Shown here in pieces: positions 11,691 to 24,900 of a stretch of 64,000 nucleotides of DNA (positions are counted from its first letter, which is position 1; every line of letters starts with the position of its first letter). The stretch is from contig ML133503.1 of the NCBI GenBank assembly GCA_003864495.1, forward strand, positions 806,001-870,000, in the 5' to 3' direction. A model generated the notes under the pieces. The model saw only the letters and a list, made by a program, of their open reading frames with translations. It was not told the origin of the DNA and ran no database searches. Source of the DNA: Nemopilema nomurai. Lineage: Eukaryota > Cnidaria > Scyphozoa > Rhizostomeae > Rhizostomatidae. The translations under genes and the position numbers were made by a program.

Positions 11691-12504
11691 TGACATTCAT
11701 TCAGGACACGGAACGAAAAAGTTATTAGATCTTGACCGTGCTGTAAAGGGGCATTGGGATAACGCCAGCTGGCATTCGAGGCACGACCAACGACAGCTGG
11801 AAACACAACTGCAAAAGTATCGTGAACAGAAGCAAAAGAAAATGAGCGTCTTGAATTGGAGAAAGTTTGAGCTTGAACAACGCCTCAATGGCCGTTTCCA
11901 TCAGGCTGCCAAACCAGGAGAAGAGGCATTGGCTGCCTTTACACGGGGCGAAGGGCATAGGACCAAGGAAAGGGAAACGAGGGTGCCATCACCCGGGTGT
12001 GTATTGGAAGCAACAAGTGACAAGAAACAGGTTCTTGAAAGTGACATGGCGAGGGATCAGCGAAGCAACCCATCCAGTAGATTTGTTGATAAAAGGAGAA
12101 AAACATTACTTTCGCGTAGGCAAGTTAACCCCACTATGAATATTGACAGAAGGAGAAAAACTGCAATCAACGTTGGATTTAGTCAGGGATTATCACCTTT
12201 TGAAATACAAACAAGTTCTGGGGACGGACGAATGACGAAATCAATGGAAAGTATCTCGGACCGAGAGAAAGCATTAGAGTGTAGAAAAACGTCGGTTTTT
12301 CCAGAAATTAACGAGGATCAACGGAGGCAGCCACGATTGTGGGGCCGTGCTAGATCCTTTACAGTCAGCGAAAAAAGCAATGTTTATACTTCAAAAAGGG
12401 ACAGGATTGGGGACACTGGTATGACGAGTACCACAAATAAAGCAACAGAGGCGCAATCTTGTCTTGAAGAGCAATTTGAAAAACTTCAAATTGTAGATAT
12501 TTAA
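11671..12504 (+). CDS. Uncharacterised 277-aa basic, coiled-coil-containing protein
   Basis: A single open frame of 277 aa with a good Kozak context (G at -3 and +4). I do not recognise the family. The N-terminal third has conserved-looking aromatic/charged segments (WTINDIH, HWDNASWH). It is followed by a probable coiled coil at about 38-74, rich in Q, K, R and E. The remainder is low-complexity, basic and serine-rich, probably disordered. A short motif repeats with a 19-residue period (VDKRRKT 139-145; IDRRRKT 158-164). There is no signal peptide or membrane segment. An out-of-frame upstream ATG at 11649 opens a 13-codon ORF that overlaps the start and could damp translation. It is inferred to be a real gene from length, composition and isolation. 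Confidence 0.6.
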   Translation: MAKWTINDIHSGHGTKKLLDLDRAVKGHWDNASWHSRHDQRQLETQLQKYREQKQKKMSVLNWRKFELEQRLNGRFHQAAKPGEEALAAFTRGEGHRTKERETRVPSPGCVLEATSDKKQVLESDMARDQRSNPSSRFVDKRRKTLLSRRQVNPTMNIDRRRKTAINVGFSQGLSPFEIQTSSGDGRMTKSMESISDREKALECRKTSVFPEINEDQRRQPRLWGRARSFTVSEKSNVYTSKRDRIGDTGMTSTTNKATEAQSCLEEQFEKLQIVDI

Positions 12505-15500
12505 GACCACACGCATTTTTCAACAACGAATAGACTCATCAGTTGTCTTGAACTTATTTCCTTCAAAGGAGATTGCTTTAAGCTTTATTGTCACATTAGC
12601 CCTTTTTCCCATTCATTTTTCTCGATATTTTCTTCCTTGCGTCACAACACCCCTTATCTGTTCACTGCTTGCTAATTTTACGCATTGGTCATGCTGATTC
12701 TCGTTTTCACATTCTTTTATGTAACAGCCTCTCTTCGGTACCTTTCGACATCTTCGTTTTTCATTGACTGTACTCTGACTAACTGTTTTTCTTATAATTT
12801 CCCATGCACACCTTTCCTGTTTTTAATAATTTGATTGGCTAGATTGTAATTCGTTTTCCGTAGAAATTCATATATCAATCGTAGACAAATGTAGATAACT
12901 AATTCACTTCTACGCGATCAGCTAGAGTGACTTCCATAATCTCTTACGGGAGTTTATGTTATTGGAATTATTATAACTTGTTAAACTATACAAGTTGCAT
13001 TTATTTGACCGCTCGAAGTCTTTTGCCATCACATTATTGCGAGTTAACATTCTTGTATGCCAAATGCTTTCTGGTTCAAGTAGCACTCTAAAACTTCAAA
13101 TCTTAAAGACTTTCATTTTTAAAGCTCGGTCCTTTTTTCTTTGACTGAAATTTGAAATTATCAGAAACGAGAGTGAAAAGCCAAATTCGTCAATACTGCG
13201 CAAGTTAAGTAATATTTTTAAGATTGGCTCAGAATTACTTGAGGAATGGGTTGGAAGTGTTTTTGAAGTGTTTTACCCTCTGCAGCGACTTTACACTCCA
13301 GTGGGTATTTCTTAAAATATATTTCAACCTACTTAATTCTATCTATATCAAATGCAATTAAATTTACCCTGTGCTGTTTTTTCGAAGAGAAACTTTTAGT
13401 CGAGGATGGATTTGGGTAATGACTGTTTGCTCTAACCAAAGTTAACGGATCTTTTTTACTTTGCTTTACTCTATTTTGAGCTTGTGCTTTAAAGCTGGTT
13501 GTTGGTATAAAGCATGATTAACTAAATCAATTGAAGCATGCTAAAAAATTGACATTTTGTATGCCAAATCTCGACCGGAGTCATCTTTTGTTTCCAAGAT
13601 CTCTATTTCAACTTCCAGAGCCTTTAATTCAGTGTCATTTAGGAATCCACTTGCTGTTTTCTCTAAAAGTTTGTATACCGCTACTCCAAGCGCTAAGCCT
13701 CGCTCTTTCCTGCCTCGTTTGCGCATTTCCTTCGCCCTGCTCATCCTGCGTCAACTTGCATCGCACTCTTTGTTGCATTGCGTATACTAGTAGGAACACT
13801 TCCACTAAGGAAACCCACCCTCTATTATAAGTATTATTTTAGGACTATCCTATGGATTGACTTAGCTAATACATACGTATCCAGACGCATTCCTATTGTT
13901 TTTCTTGCTTGTTTCCCCTTGTAGAAACCTCAAATTAGCACATTTACTTCTTTTGTTCGTACAAGGAACTAGTTTGACATAGATTTATCGCTCTCCGCGA
14001 ATCCTGAGTTAGCTAAGAGTTAGAGTTAGTATCACGTACACTTTGCGCTTGTGAAAGGCTTAGTGGTACGAGTCGTACAATAATGCATATTCGAGAAAAC
14101 CGTATCTGCGTTTTTTCTTGGTGTCGTCCTGAAGTCGTGTCGAACATTTAGCTCGGAACCTGCCATATTTAGAAACCAATTTACAAGTTACAACAACATT
14201 CATTTACCTGTTAATTGATCTTGTGTTATCGGGGGGTTGAAGCTGCCGTCGAATGTTTTCCACAACAATCAGGGGTAGCAAAAATAACAGAATAGCAGGG
14301 TAAAGACCCACATAATATGAAGATCAGCGTGGTCAGTGCGATTTGGGAGCTCAGACAATAGGCTAACTTAAACTAGAATTATTGTTTGACACCAGTTTCT
14401 TCTACTTAACAGATTTAGGCAATTTAAATAAAGCTTTATAGTTACTCAGTTTTTTTACTCTTTTTTCTTGATAAAAAATTTGCATGAAAAAGAATATTCT
14501 TCTTAACCAGAAAACGTTGATTATGAAATATTTTTAAAAATTGCTATACTTCATCAATCCAGCTTGTGGTTTCTTGCACTCATCTAGCTGAATCTTGTGA
14601 AAGTACATGTCCTACTTCTTAAAATCTATGATTTTTCTATGCAACCATAGTGTTTCTTTTGAGTCCTTCGAAAATCTGATGATTCGCAAGCACCGTGCTT
14701 GAGAGACTGTGCTGACCCCATGAACCTTGTCTCGCAAAACCCCATTAAAGTTTCCAAGCAAACATCATGACGAAGGCATTGCAAGGCTGGGGAAGGACAT
14801 CACATGTCTATTCTTTATAGCTAGGATATTCAGTTATAGACCTTGACGATCTTGTGCTTTTTAACTCATTGCTCAGAAGAGAAGAGAAGTGCAGAGAAGT
14901 TGACGACTCCACAGCTTGAAAGTCATTGTAAAAATATTCGTTTTGAGTTGATAATGAGGACGGTTTGAATTAAAAAAATTGCAGCCAGAGGAAGGTTATA
15001 ACTTTTTATGGACTCTGCATTTCTGTACAACAGGTTTCGTGTCAAATTTTTCCAGATTGTGCTTCAAAGTTACCTTATTCCGGCACAAAGTTAAGGACCA
15101 CATAATTTCTGATCTCTATCATATTGAGAAGGGTGTATTATTCCATCTACTTACGCAATGGCCACTTCTTCTTTAAAGAGAAGCTATACTGACAATGTGT
15201 TGCATAGGAAATGTATTGATAAAGACAAAATGTATCCTTTGATACTGATTTTAGTTTTTTGAGACTTATCATCATAATAAAGTTTGGGTATCCTATTATC
15301 AGTAGTTTCTTCAGCTGGAGTGCCAGAATAATAAAGTCACGAAGTATGTCTTAGCAATTCAAAATTATAAATCTGGAAAACACCAAAAGATGTAACAGAG
15401 ATCGTATAAATGCGCTAGAAGCCTACCAAGGAAACGTCGTATGATACCAAGCATTCACTTTAATCACATTATTTACATCCATTCAAAACACACTAGTTTT

Positions 15501-15960
15501 TTAAGGCATTTGATGTCATCACTAGCCAAGCTCAATTCGAAAGGTTTTCTGTCGCACAATGGAAGAATTATAATATTATTTCGAAACGTCGGCAAACACG
15601 ACCCTTAATCACAAAAAAGGATCCTATTGAAATTTCTATTCCGTGCCAATATCGTAGATCTACCATATTGTTAGAGCCTCGTTTTAAGACAGTTTTGTTT
15701 TGTGCAGGGACGAGAAAGGACATTTCATGTAAATCTTTATTACTTCCCGAAATAAAGCTAAGATTGTTAAATTGAGACTGTGTTTTTTTACTGTGAGCTT
15801 GGATCAGACTAGTTAAGCAAGCAATCTGAGAACTTATTTGCCTGACGGGCTTATCCTAAAAATTATCTTCAGTCGGATGATAGCACAAAGAAGGGCATCG
15901 TCCGAGGGTCCGAAAGACCCACCTCGTCCCTGAGTTATTTTGTAGAAGTTTTGCCTAGGA
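12505..15960. other. Intergenic stretch upstream of PPIP5K
   Basis: 3.4 kb without a convincing gene. It must contain the 3' UTR of the 277-aa gene and the 5' region of PPIP5K. The only protein-like item is a 67-codon minus-strand frame at 13541-13744, listed separately. No repeats or RNA genes are recognised. Confidence 0.5.
13541..13744 (-). CDS. Possible 67-aa small protein or chance ORF
   Basis: ATG at 13744, with an in-frame TGA nine bases upstream, runs to TAG at 13541. The peptide has an Arg/Lys-rich N-terminus (about 1-15) and then a plausible amphipathic, acidic helix-rich part, which is unusually protein-like for this AT-rich DNA. I do not recognise it. No poly(A) signal or upstream exon is evident. 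It could be a genuine short gene or a coincidence. Confidence 0.25.
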   Translation of the reverse strand: MSRAKEMRKRGRKERGLALGVAVYKLLEKTASGFLNDTELKALEVEIEILETKDDSGRDLAYKMSIF

Positions 15961-18900
15961 ATGGATCCCCTATTTACAAACGAAGAGCTGCATGGCCAAA
16001 ATGAGTCAGAGGGAGAACATACAACTGATGAGAGGGAGAACTTGTCCCAAAATTCAGACGAAGCATCCAGGTTGACAACACCTTGTTCATCCACTCCGAG
16101 CACTAAGCAAAACAACTTTGCAAAAAGGCCGACCCAGTTGAATAGATCTGACTCTGTCGGCACTGAAAGTGAGTCATCGTCTCGAACAAATTCCCCACTG
16201 ATGGACAGAGTCGGTTTCAAACAGGTAAAGCATATTTTAGTCAGCCAGTCAAATATGATATTTCTTACACGAGGAATCTGTCTTTGAAACGTTCGTTTTA
16301 GTGTGGCCTTTAGTTTGCAAAGTCAATTTTGACTAACTGGGATAATGTGATTATGCAAAGCGTGTATGCAATATTTGTGTTTTCTTTGGCAGCTGTAATA
16401 GATGACAATTTTTCAATTTAAAAGAAATTGTTGCACTTCGAAGCCCCAGAAATGTACTCAAAATTTGGGTCGAATGTGTCAGCATTTTGTACGAATGCAA
16501 ATCCAGGCACGAAAGTCTGGAACGTCAATATTTCAATCCAAAAATCTTATATAAAAGCAAAGGTTCAAGTTGTTTAGCCATGCCCTCATGAAATTCTGAA
16601 AGTTCAAAAGAAAAAGATTTGTTATAATTTTTTACGTGTTGATGATTTATTTGTTAGAAATTGAATTAACAATTAAAACAAGACTAGAGAGATCTTCGCT
16701 TTAAGCTGATTTGAGAATTTTTGTAGAGATGTATAGAGGGAAATGGTGAGGAAATGATTATAAATAATGGGTTTTCTTATAAAGGTATTTCCAGTATTGA
16801 GAACTACAGTGTCTTTTTGTAAGAAAAGTGGATCAAAGATCTCAATAATTGCTCTTCAATGATAATTTATTGAAATAATGTCATCAAATTGCTTACCCAG
16901 AATTTTTATTTTTGAAAAAGTTTTGATCTATCTTTACTTTTTTGTGTTCTAGCCAAAGACTTCTGACTCAAAAACTCCAAATGGATCAGAATTTGAAGAG
17001 GATATAGATGATATGGAGGAAGGAAGAAAAATAACAGTTGGTGTTTGTGCAATGAATAAAAAGGTGATAATGATATTGAAATAAATTAATTTTGATATTG
17101 AAAATTTTTGTCCTTGATTTTGAATTTTGATTTTCAAATGGGTTATCTTTACATTGTCATAATAACTATTAGTATTTATAAGATTTGAGATCTTCAGTGT
17201 GATGGCACTCAATTTTCAAATTGAGGTATTAACAATTACCATTTGCAACTACAGGAGTTTAATGTAAACTCTGTGATTTAGTGCTTCTTGAGTTAATGAA
17301 CACATTGATGTGTTGCTGTAACTGCAACATCAGCAACAAGTTGCTGAAAAGAGCAGAAATGTTTTTTTGTGTTGTAATGCTTGTATTAAATTGTTGGAGT
17401 TCTGTTTTGAATACTTGGTCATATGCCATTTGCATTTTATGGAAGCCAACATAAATCTTTTTGCTGCATCCATATGTTTTTCATTACAAGTGATAGCTAT
17501 CATAGAGTTTTTCAATATGTTTCTAACCCAGTTATTGCATCCTACTAGCAAAAAAACATCCCCTAATACTAAGCATGATGCTTCTCTCATATGTCAACCT
17601 TAGTATGCAAGTTCCAAGGGTCAAAGGCAATGTTCTGCTAAGCGGATTAAAACCCAAGCTGCAGTCATCTGTCTTAAAGATGATCAATTTGCACTATCTC
17701 ACAATCTGCTTTGAATCATTGTGATAAGAAAAACTTCAGGTAGTCATAAGGGTGACATTTTCAAGATCAGATATGAATTATTCTGTTCGCTGGAGTTAGG
17801 TTATTTCTTGAAAAAAGAAATTAAAACAGGTTTAAAATAAAAAGAATTGCTCCATCCAACAACAGTTTGATAATATAAGTTGTTGTGTTTATTTTGGAGT
17901 ACTTGTGCAGTCTTTGAATTTTATTATCCCATCATACTGAGGTTTCAATAAAATTGCATTGTCAAAGAAAATCAGCATCATTATTTCTTTATTACCTTCT
18001 AAAGCCCAGAGATAAAACAGTAAAAGTATTATTGAAAATGATTGGATCTTTTTCACGATGTAAGCCTTTACACCTCTCTGTTTTGACCTCCTAAAACTTG
18101 CAAATTCAATATTCTGAATCATTTTAATTGTTCTGAAATGGTTATTTTGGCTTCATTGTTTTATAGACCTACTCAAGACCAATGAAAGAGATTTTAACAA
18201 GACTCAGAAAAAGTAACTTGCTTCAATTCGAAGTATTCCAGGATGAAATGATACTGAATGAAGATGTTGAAAACTGGCCAATTGTTGACTGTCTAATTTC
18301 CTTTTATTCCACTGGATTTCCATTGGGCAAAGCAATGAAGTATACTGAACTAAGAAAACCATTTCTATTGAATGACCTGGAGACGCAATACTTATTGATG
18401 GATAGGTAAGCCATGATGCCACTTTTAATGTTCAGAATAAATAGAGCCAGCTTACCAGAAAAGTTAATGCTCCAGCATCTGGCTGTTTTCCTAGTTTTAT
18501 CAAGAGAGTCTTTGTTGTGGAATGAAACATTTCTTCTATACAACTTAATTCTTTTTTAAATCTACAATTTTTGTCTGAGAGAAAAACATTGAAAACTTCA
18601 GCAAGCAAGTGCTTAAATGTTTTAATGTTTTAATTGATTTATGTTTATGTTTGATTTATGGTTTAACAGAGGTAGCATGTTTCCTCTTCTACTGCCCCTA
18701 TACCTAATGCCTTCCTGTCTACAACAATTGATTGCCCCAGAAACTAAACCGATTAACAATATGGTGCAGTTTTCAGTACCCCATGTGGATGAAAGTCCCC
18801 AAAAATTAGAAAGATAAACCATTTTTTGTCGGAAGCCACGCCTATAAAGATGCGTGAATCTATTAATAATTTTCTCACGTATACAAAAATATCTTCTAAT

Positions 18901-21900
18901 CCATAAAGACGCTGTATCCTGTTTTTTCACGGATGCTGATTTCTCTAAGATCGCATTTAAAGATTTTCAAGACGTTTTTGTGTGATATTTCCTGATTTCA
19001 GGATTAAGTCTAAGTATTAGACAGGACTCGAATTATCGACTCGCAATTCGTAAGTTGTGGACCAACATTCCGCTTTGTACAAGTAGAAGCGTTGTATCAC
19101 ATTATCAAAATGATAAAGAGCTATCTTGCGCCTAATAACGGTCTAGTTTCTTGTTGTGAGAAAAACTCTTGGAAAGAAAGATTTCACGCTAACATATGCA
19201 AATTAGAAGCAAGAATTCCCTGCAGTCATAGAAATTTGATTTGTTTATTTTTGTTTTGAATATCTTTACGAGAGAACAGCAACCACAATTCTACTGGTTT
19301 GATAAAGAAGAAAGCTGTCTTGTTAGTGTTGACTGCAGCTCATCGTGATATTGTGTACTGACTAGTTGGTTACATCGACCGAAAGATACTTTTAAGTGAT
19401 AGGCCAATTTTCGTGTTGACATTTCAGTCACGAAATTGGATGATTGATGCTTGTAGCCCTCTTATTTACCTGTTTAGCCTTTTCGATAGTGCCTAGCGTA
19501 TGACCTACAATGCCTGCCAAAAGTCCTTGGAACACCTCAGTATTTTCTCTAGTTTTTGCATTTTCATTTCTTTGACACGCCACAAGCTGTTAATCTTTCA
19601 TTTTATTTCTTTGACACGCCACAATCCCACTGCTCCCTCCTAAAATAATGTTGGTAAGTATAGCAAGTATAGCATCTAGTCAATCTGGGGAAAAATTTTG
19701 GTGCAAAATTGACGATTCGTTTAGCAGCAGGACAACATTATTTGTAGGGGGGGGGGGGGGTGGGTGGTGGATGAGTGAACGTGAGTCAAGCTATGTTTTT
19801 GTACTACTATGTTTTTCAGTCGTAATGTGATGCTTTTTGTTATTAGGCGCAAAGTCTACGAGATGCTTGTCGATGCGGGTATCCAAGTGCCTCGTTATGC
19901 TGTTTGTAACAGGGACGAAAACAACAAGCCAGCTGATAGCGAGACTGATCTCATTGAATGCGACGACACAATAGAAATAAATGGACAAGTCTTTACCAAG
20001 CCCTTTGTCGAGAAGCCTGTTAGTGCTGAAGACCACAACATCTATATATATTACCCCCTGTCTGCAGGCGGTGGTTGTCAAATTTTATTTAGGAAAATAG
20101 GCAGTCGTAGTAGTGTTTATTCCGCTGAAAGCCGGGTGCGAAGGACAGGGTCCTACATTTATGAAGAGTACATGGCAACCTCTGGAACCGATGTAAAGGT
20201 GTGTTTTGGAACTAAATCCTTAATTGCTGTCTCAGCTTCATTGCTAATTGAATGCAGCTACAATGTGGTCGATTTTGCTTTGATTTTGAAGTCTTGGAAT
20301 ACTATGACATAAATGTGCTTCACATAATTTCTAACATTATGTGAATTGTCAAAAGACTTTTCTAAAAAAAAGTTTAAGGAAGAATTCGATCGTCTCCAAG
20401 ATTAATGACAATTCAAGAAATGTTTGTCACGCCTGAGTTTTCTCACACCTCTTATTCTTCATTGAAAACGTCATTTCTAAGTCTTATGTCATTTGGAGCA
20501 ATCTCTGTGGCTATGACATTTAGTTTTATGGGCCTCGATATTGTCATTTACTACTGAAAATTCTTTTGCGAAACATTTTTAACATGCAAAAACTAGTTCC
20601 GCTTTTTCTTGCCAATGGGAAAATTGTTTTCTGCAAGGATTGTGGCTTTGCAGAAGTCAAAGTGTGTACCTTGTTATTCTGGAAATTATGCTGATACTAA
20701 CGATCAAACTAAGACATCTCTGACAAGGATGAACCTTGACAAAGAAAGTAGCTTGAAAAAGGTGCATGGCATCCATTTTGAAATCTTTTTTATTGTCAAC
20801 TCAAAGCTGTCCTTATGTGACAAAATAAAAAAGGCCTCTTTGTGTACATCATCTCACTATCTAGCATTCTTGAATTGACCTGATCTGTAGCTAATGGTTT
20901 CTTCTATTCTTTAAGGTCTACACGGTGGGGGAAGAGTATGCCCATTCTGAGGCAAGAAAATCGCCAGCTCTTGATGGCAAAGTGGAGAGAGATGCACAAG
21001 GAAAGGAAATTAGGTACCCTGTTATTCTCAGTGCCAGCGAGAAACTGATTGCTAAACAGGTCTGCTCGATATTCAAGGTGAGATTTTTATTACGAATGAC
21101 GATAAGAAATTGAATAAATAATGAGATATATGATATATTAGTTTGAAGACTTGTAAAAGCCCAGAAAAGATTAGCCAATAGTTTGTACATGGTATTGGTA
21201 GTCAATTTTTGCATCTTCTAGCAATGAGTGTGTTTCTCCGCAAATCAAGTTCATGAGATTTGCTATGCTATCCTGCAAAAATCTATGTGATGATTGAAAC
21301 AGATGCTTGATCATAACATAATAGTTCTTGTCTCGGAAGCCAAGTCTTGTTTGTATTCAAATTTCCTTGCGATCAAAATGATTCTTCATAAGGCAAACGA
21401 GTCATATTTTGGGCATAAGTCATGTGGTGTCGAGGTGATTCTTCACTGGATGTTGTGGTACAGTGATGTTACCAAACTGAGGATTTTTCCCTGTTGACCC
21501 GGGTCACCGTTTGCTTGCAATAAATGATTGCTATTTATTACTATTGCTATTTATTCACACTTTGCTAGGTAACTTTTCTGTTGACGCAATGTTCGTGTTT
21601 TCTTCGTCAGCAAACTGTTTGTGGCTTTGACTTACTTCGCTCAAATGGCAAGTCCTATGTTTGCGATGTCAACGGCTTTAGTTTCGTCAAGACCTCCCAG
21701 AAGTACTACGACGACTGCTCTCAAATACTGGCCGACATCATATTCCAGAACCTGGCCCCGCAGCTGTGGATACCCAACCCCCTGATTTACCAGATTCCAT
21801 CCTATGAGGAGGAGCCTGTCATGACTACCGAAGGCACTATGCTGGAGCTGCGATGCGTTGTTGCTATCATTCGACACGGGGACAGAACACCGAAGCAGAA

Positions 21901-24900
21901 AATGAAAATGATTGTCCACAATAAGCTGTGAGTAGCTCAAGCAAACGTATAGGAAATTCTGTACAGTTATATTAATATTACGATATTAATAATAGTACGA
22001 ATATTAATAATAGTACGAATATTAAGCGTAGTAGCCGATATACTGTAATGAATCAATTTCGTTAGGAACACAGAAGGCCTGATATTTCCTTTGGTGAATC
22101 CAGGTTTAAATACATTAAAAATATGGTTATGAACGGTATTGTGTACTGCATTTCAAAGATTGTGTACTGCAACAGCTCAGAACACATTCTCTAACATTCA
22201 CTTCTCTAAACTTTTTCTTATTTTTTCACACAGCTTTACCAAGACTATAATAATTTTATATACATGTCATTCTGCAAGATAAATTATATATATTTTCTTC
22301 AATTACACATAAATTTTTAACTATCAACATCAATTCAATGCCAAAGATCCACTTTAGCTCTGTCCCCTAAATCTAGGATCAGTCACAACAAACTTCACAA
22401 CAACTTTTTTGTTTTTCTCAAACATTACTTGGAATTAGTTTCAATGTATTTTCTTTCTTCTCAATTTTTATTACCCTGTTGTACCGATGCCTTGAGGTCC
22501 TGCATTTGTTCGCAGTTGGTTTGATCTATTCGACAAATACGGTGGGCCCGACGAAGGAAAACTGAAGCTGAAAGCACCGAAGCACCTTCAGGAAGTGCTG
22601 GATATAACGCGGGAACTCTTGCGTGAATCGCAGGAGGGCGAAGAAATACGCGAGAATCCCGCAAAATTAATGCAGATGAAGAGCGTCCTCGAAATGTAAG
22701 TCATACCAGATTCTAATATCAGATGGGGACGAGATTATACTCCCCCACCCTTTTCAAGCTCTCTTATGGCCAAGCGTTTCTATGTAGGTAGTCTGTCTAG
22801 TGCTTGGTCTTTAACGTCTTTGTTTTCCTGAAGGGGTCTACCGCATGGTTTTCGTCGACCCGCCGTAGACCCAACGCAGAATGGCATTGAAGATTGCAAG
22901 TAGGTCATTCACGACAAAGCAACACTCTAGCCTCTGCCCTAGCCTCTCTTCTAGCCTCTCTTCTAGTCTCTCTTCTAGCCTCTCTTCTAGCCTCTCTTCT
23001 AGCCTCTCTTCTAGCTCATAGCCTCACTTCTGCCCAACAGAACTGAGCACACGCATATCGAGAAGAGATGAACGCTCATTAAAGAGAAAGGAATGTCAAG
23101 ATATAGGGATAGCATTGATTTTTGTAACAATTCATCGAAACGCATTACTGTTCCACTGCTCAGATTTTTAATTGAGTCATTTTGATATTGCTGACCAGGC
23201 ATCAAAGTTGTCAAATAAACCAAAAAAAATTTCCAATGTCAGGACAATGCGCGTTCAACTATTAAGCGTTTTTAGACAAGCTGATTGACCACATGGCTCA
23301 TTTTCATGACGATTTTTAACCTATAAACTGTTTTCTAATTAACGCAAGAAAAAGGTTTACCCTTGTTTCATGGTAGCGAGGCTGCTTTGAGTACTTTAAA
23401 CTAGAAAATTGGCTTAAAAAACTCAAGCAGCTTAATAATTGAACTACGGTACTTATTCAATTATCCGAACCTCGTTTATCCAGAGCTAATTATCCGGTTC
23501 GTAAAAAGGGGGGGGACCTTTGCTCATTTCAGCATAATTTGCAAAGAAACTAAAAATCAAATCTTGAAATTTATTGTGGGAGACTTGGTTTAGCAATTCC
23601 TGTTTCAGTATGAATTTCTTTGCTATTTTGTGGCAATAAATTGAAGTAATAGTAGGTAGAAATTAGTAGTCAAAATTCTCAGTGAAAAGATATTTGCAAG
23701 AAAATGAACACTGCTGGGGAAAATGTGTCCGGAGATTCTCCAAAACAAATGTGTCAGTGGCATTATTTTTTTTATCGCCATGTTCTCTTGTCAGTTTAAA
23801 AGCTCTTCTCATCATGGCAAGAAGGTCTGAGCAAATCTGAAAGACAGCGTGTCTCTCCATTGAAAACAAGCTAGACGTTTGAGGCGTGAAAATCACACAT
23901 TCAGCCAAAGATTCATTTGTATTCTAAGAGTATTAAGTATCTAACAGTAGTTTGTAATGTGTGCTTTTAAAATAAACTTTCACAAAACTAATTTTGTTTA
24001 TTTATGCTGGTTTCTGCCGTTTTTAGTATATTTTCGATTATCCGGAATATCGGATTATCCGCACGCTACTTGAAATTTTGTGTCCCGAGAAGGCCAGATA
24101 ATTGAATAAGTACTGTACTCGAAAAATTGATTTTTTGCCCCACATCTCTAAGAACTTGTCGAGCCTATTGGGAAAAGTACAAATTTAATGTTCATCCAAC
24201 GCCGCAACACCTATGTTCCCGATTGACCGGGAATATTACGCGAATAAGTAGATTGTGCTTTGGTAAATGCCACATTGCGTATTTCTATTTCACTAGCTGT
24301 TATGAATGTTCTCCTTCGTTTAGGTATGGGCATTTTTCCGGTATCAATAGAAAATTACAGTTAAAGTCTTTAAATGACAAGCGGAACATCGACATGAAAA
24401 AGAAATTCAAAGGGAGGAACAAGAACTCTGACCCCCCGCATGATGATTCGAACAATCCCACTTTGTTACTAATACTCAAGTGGGGCGGTGAATTGACTCC
24501 AATGGGAAAGAAGCAAGCAGAAGAGCTTGGACGGGCCTTTCGATGCATGTATCCAGGGGGACAAGGTACGACTTGCTTCATTTCTATCATGGTCCATCTA
24601 AAATTTTTCTCAAAGCTCCTAAATTAAAAGCAAAACATGTAAATAAAATGTTAGCAGCTTTTAAGCATGTTACCCGAGTTATTAAGAAAATTTGTACCAA
24701 TCCATTACTTACTCTTTAGAAGTAATAGAGAAATATTTCACTAATTCTAAACAGTCTATTTCTTATAACTTTTTTTTGAAAGCTAACATGATCGATGCGA
24801 TAAAAGTCCCTTCTAACAAAGTTTAAGAATATAATCAACCATTGGAATGGACAATGTGTTAGGGCTTTGGTCACACCGCTATCCAGTCGGATAGGCTTTT

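Noticed and set aside
23663..23908. 81-codon minus-strand frame inside the pogo-like element
   Set aside because: I cannot recognise transposase motifs in it, so it is not called as a transposase remnant.
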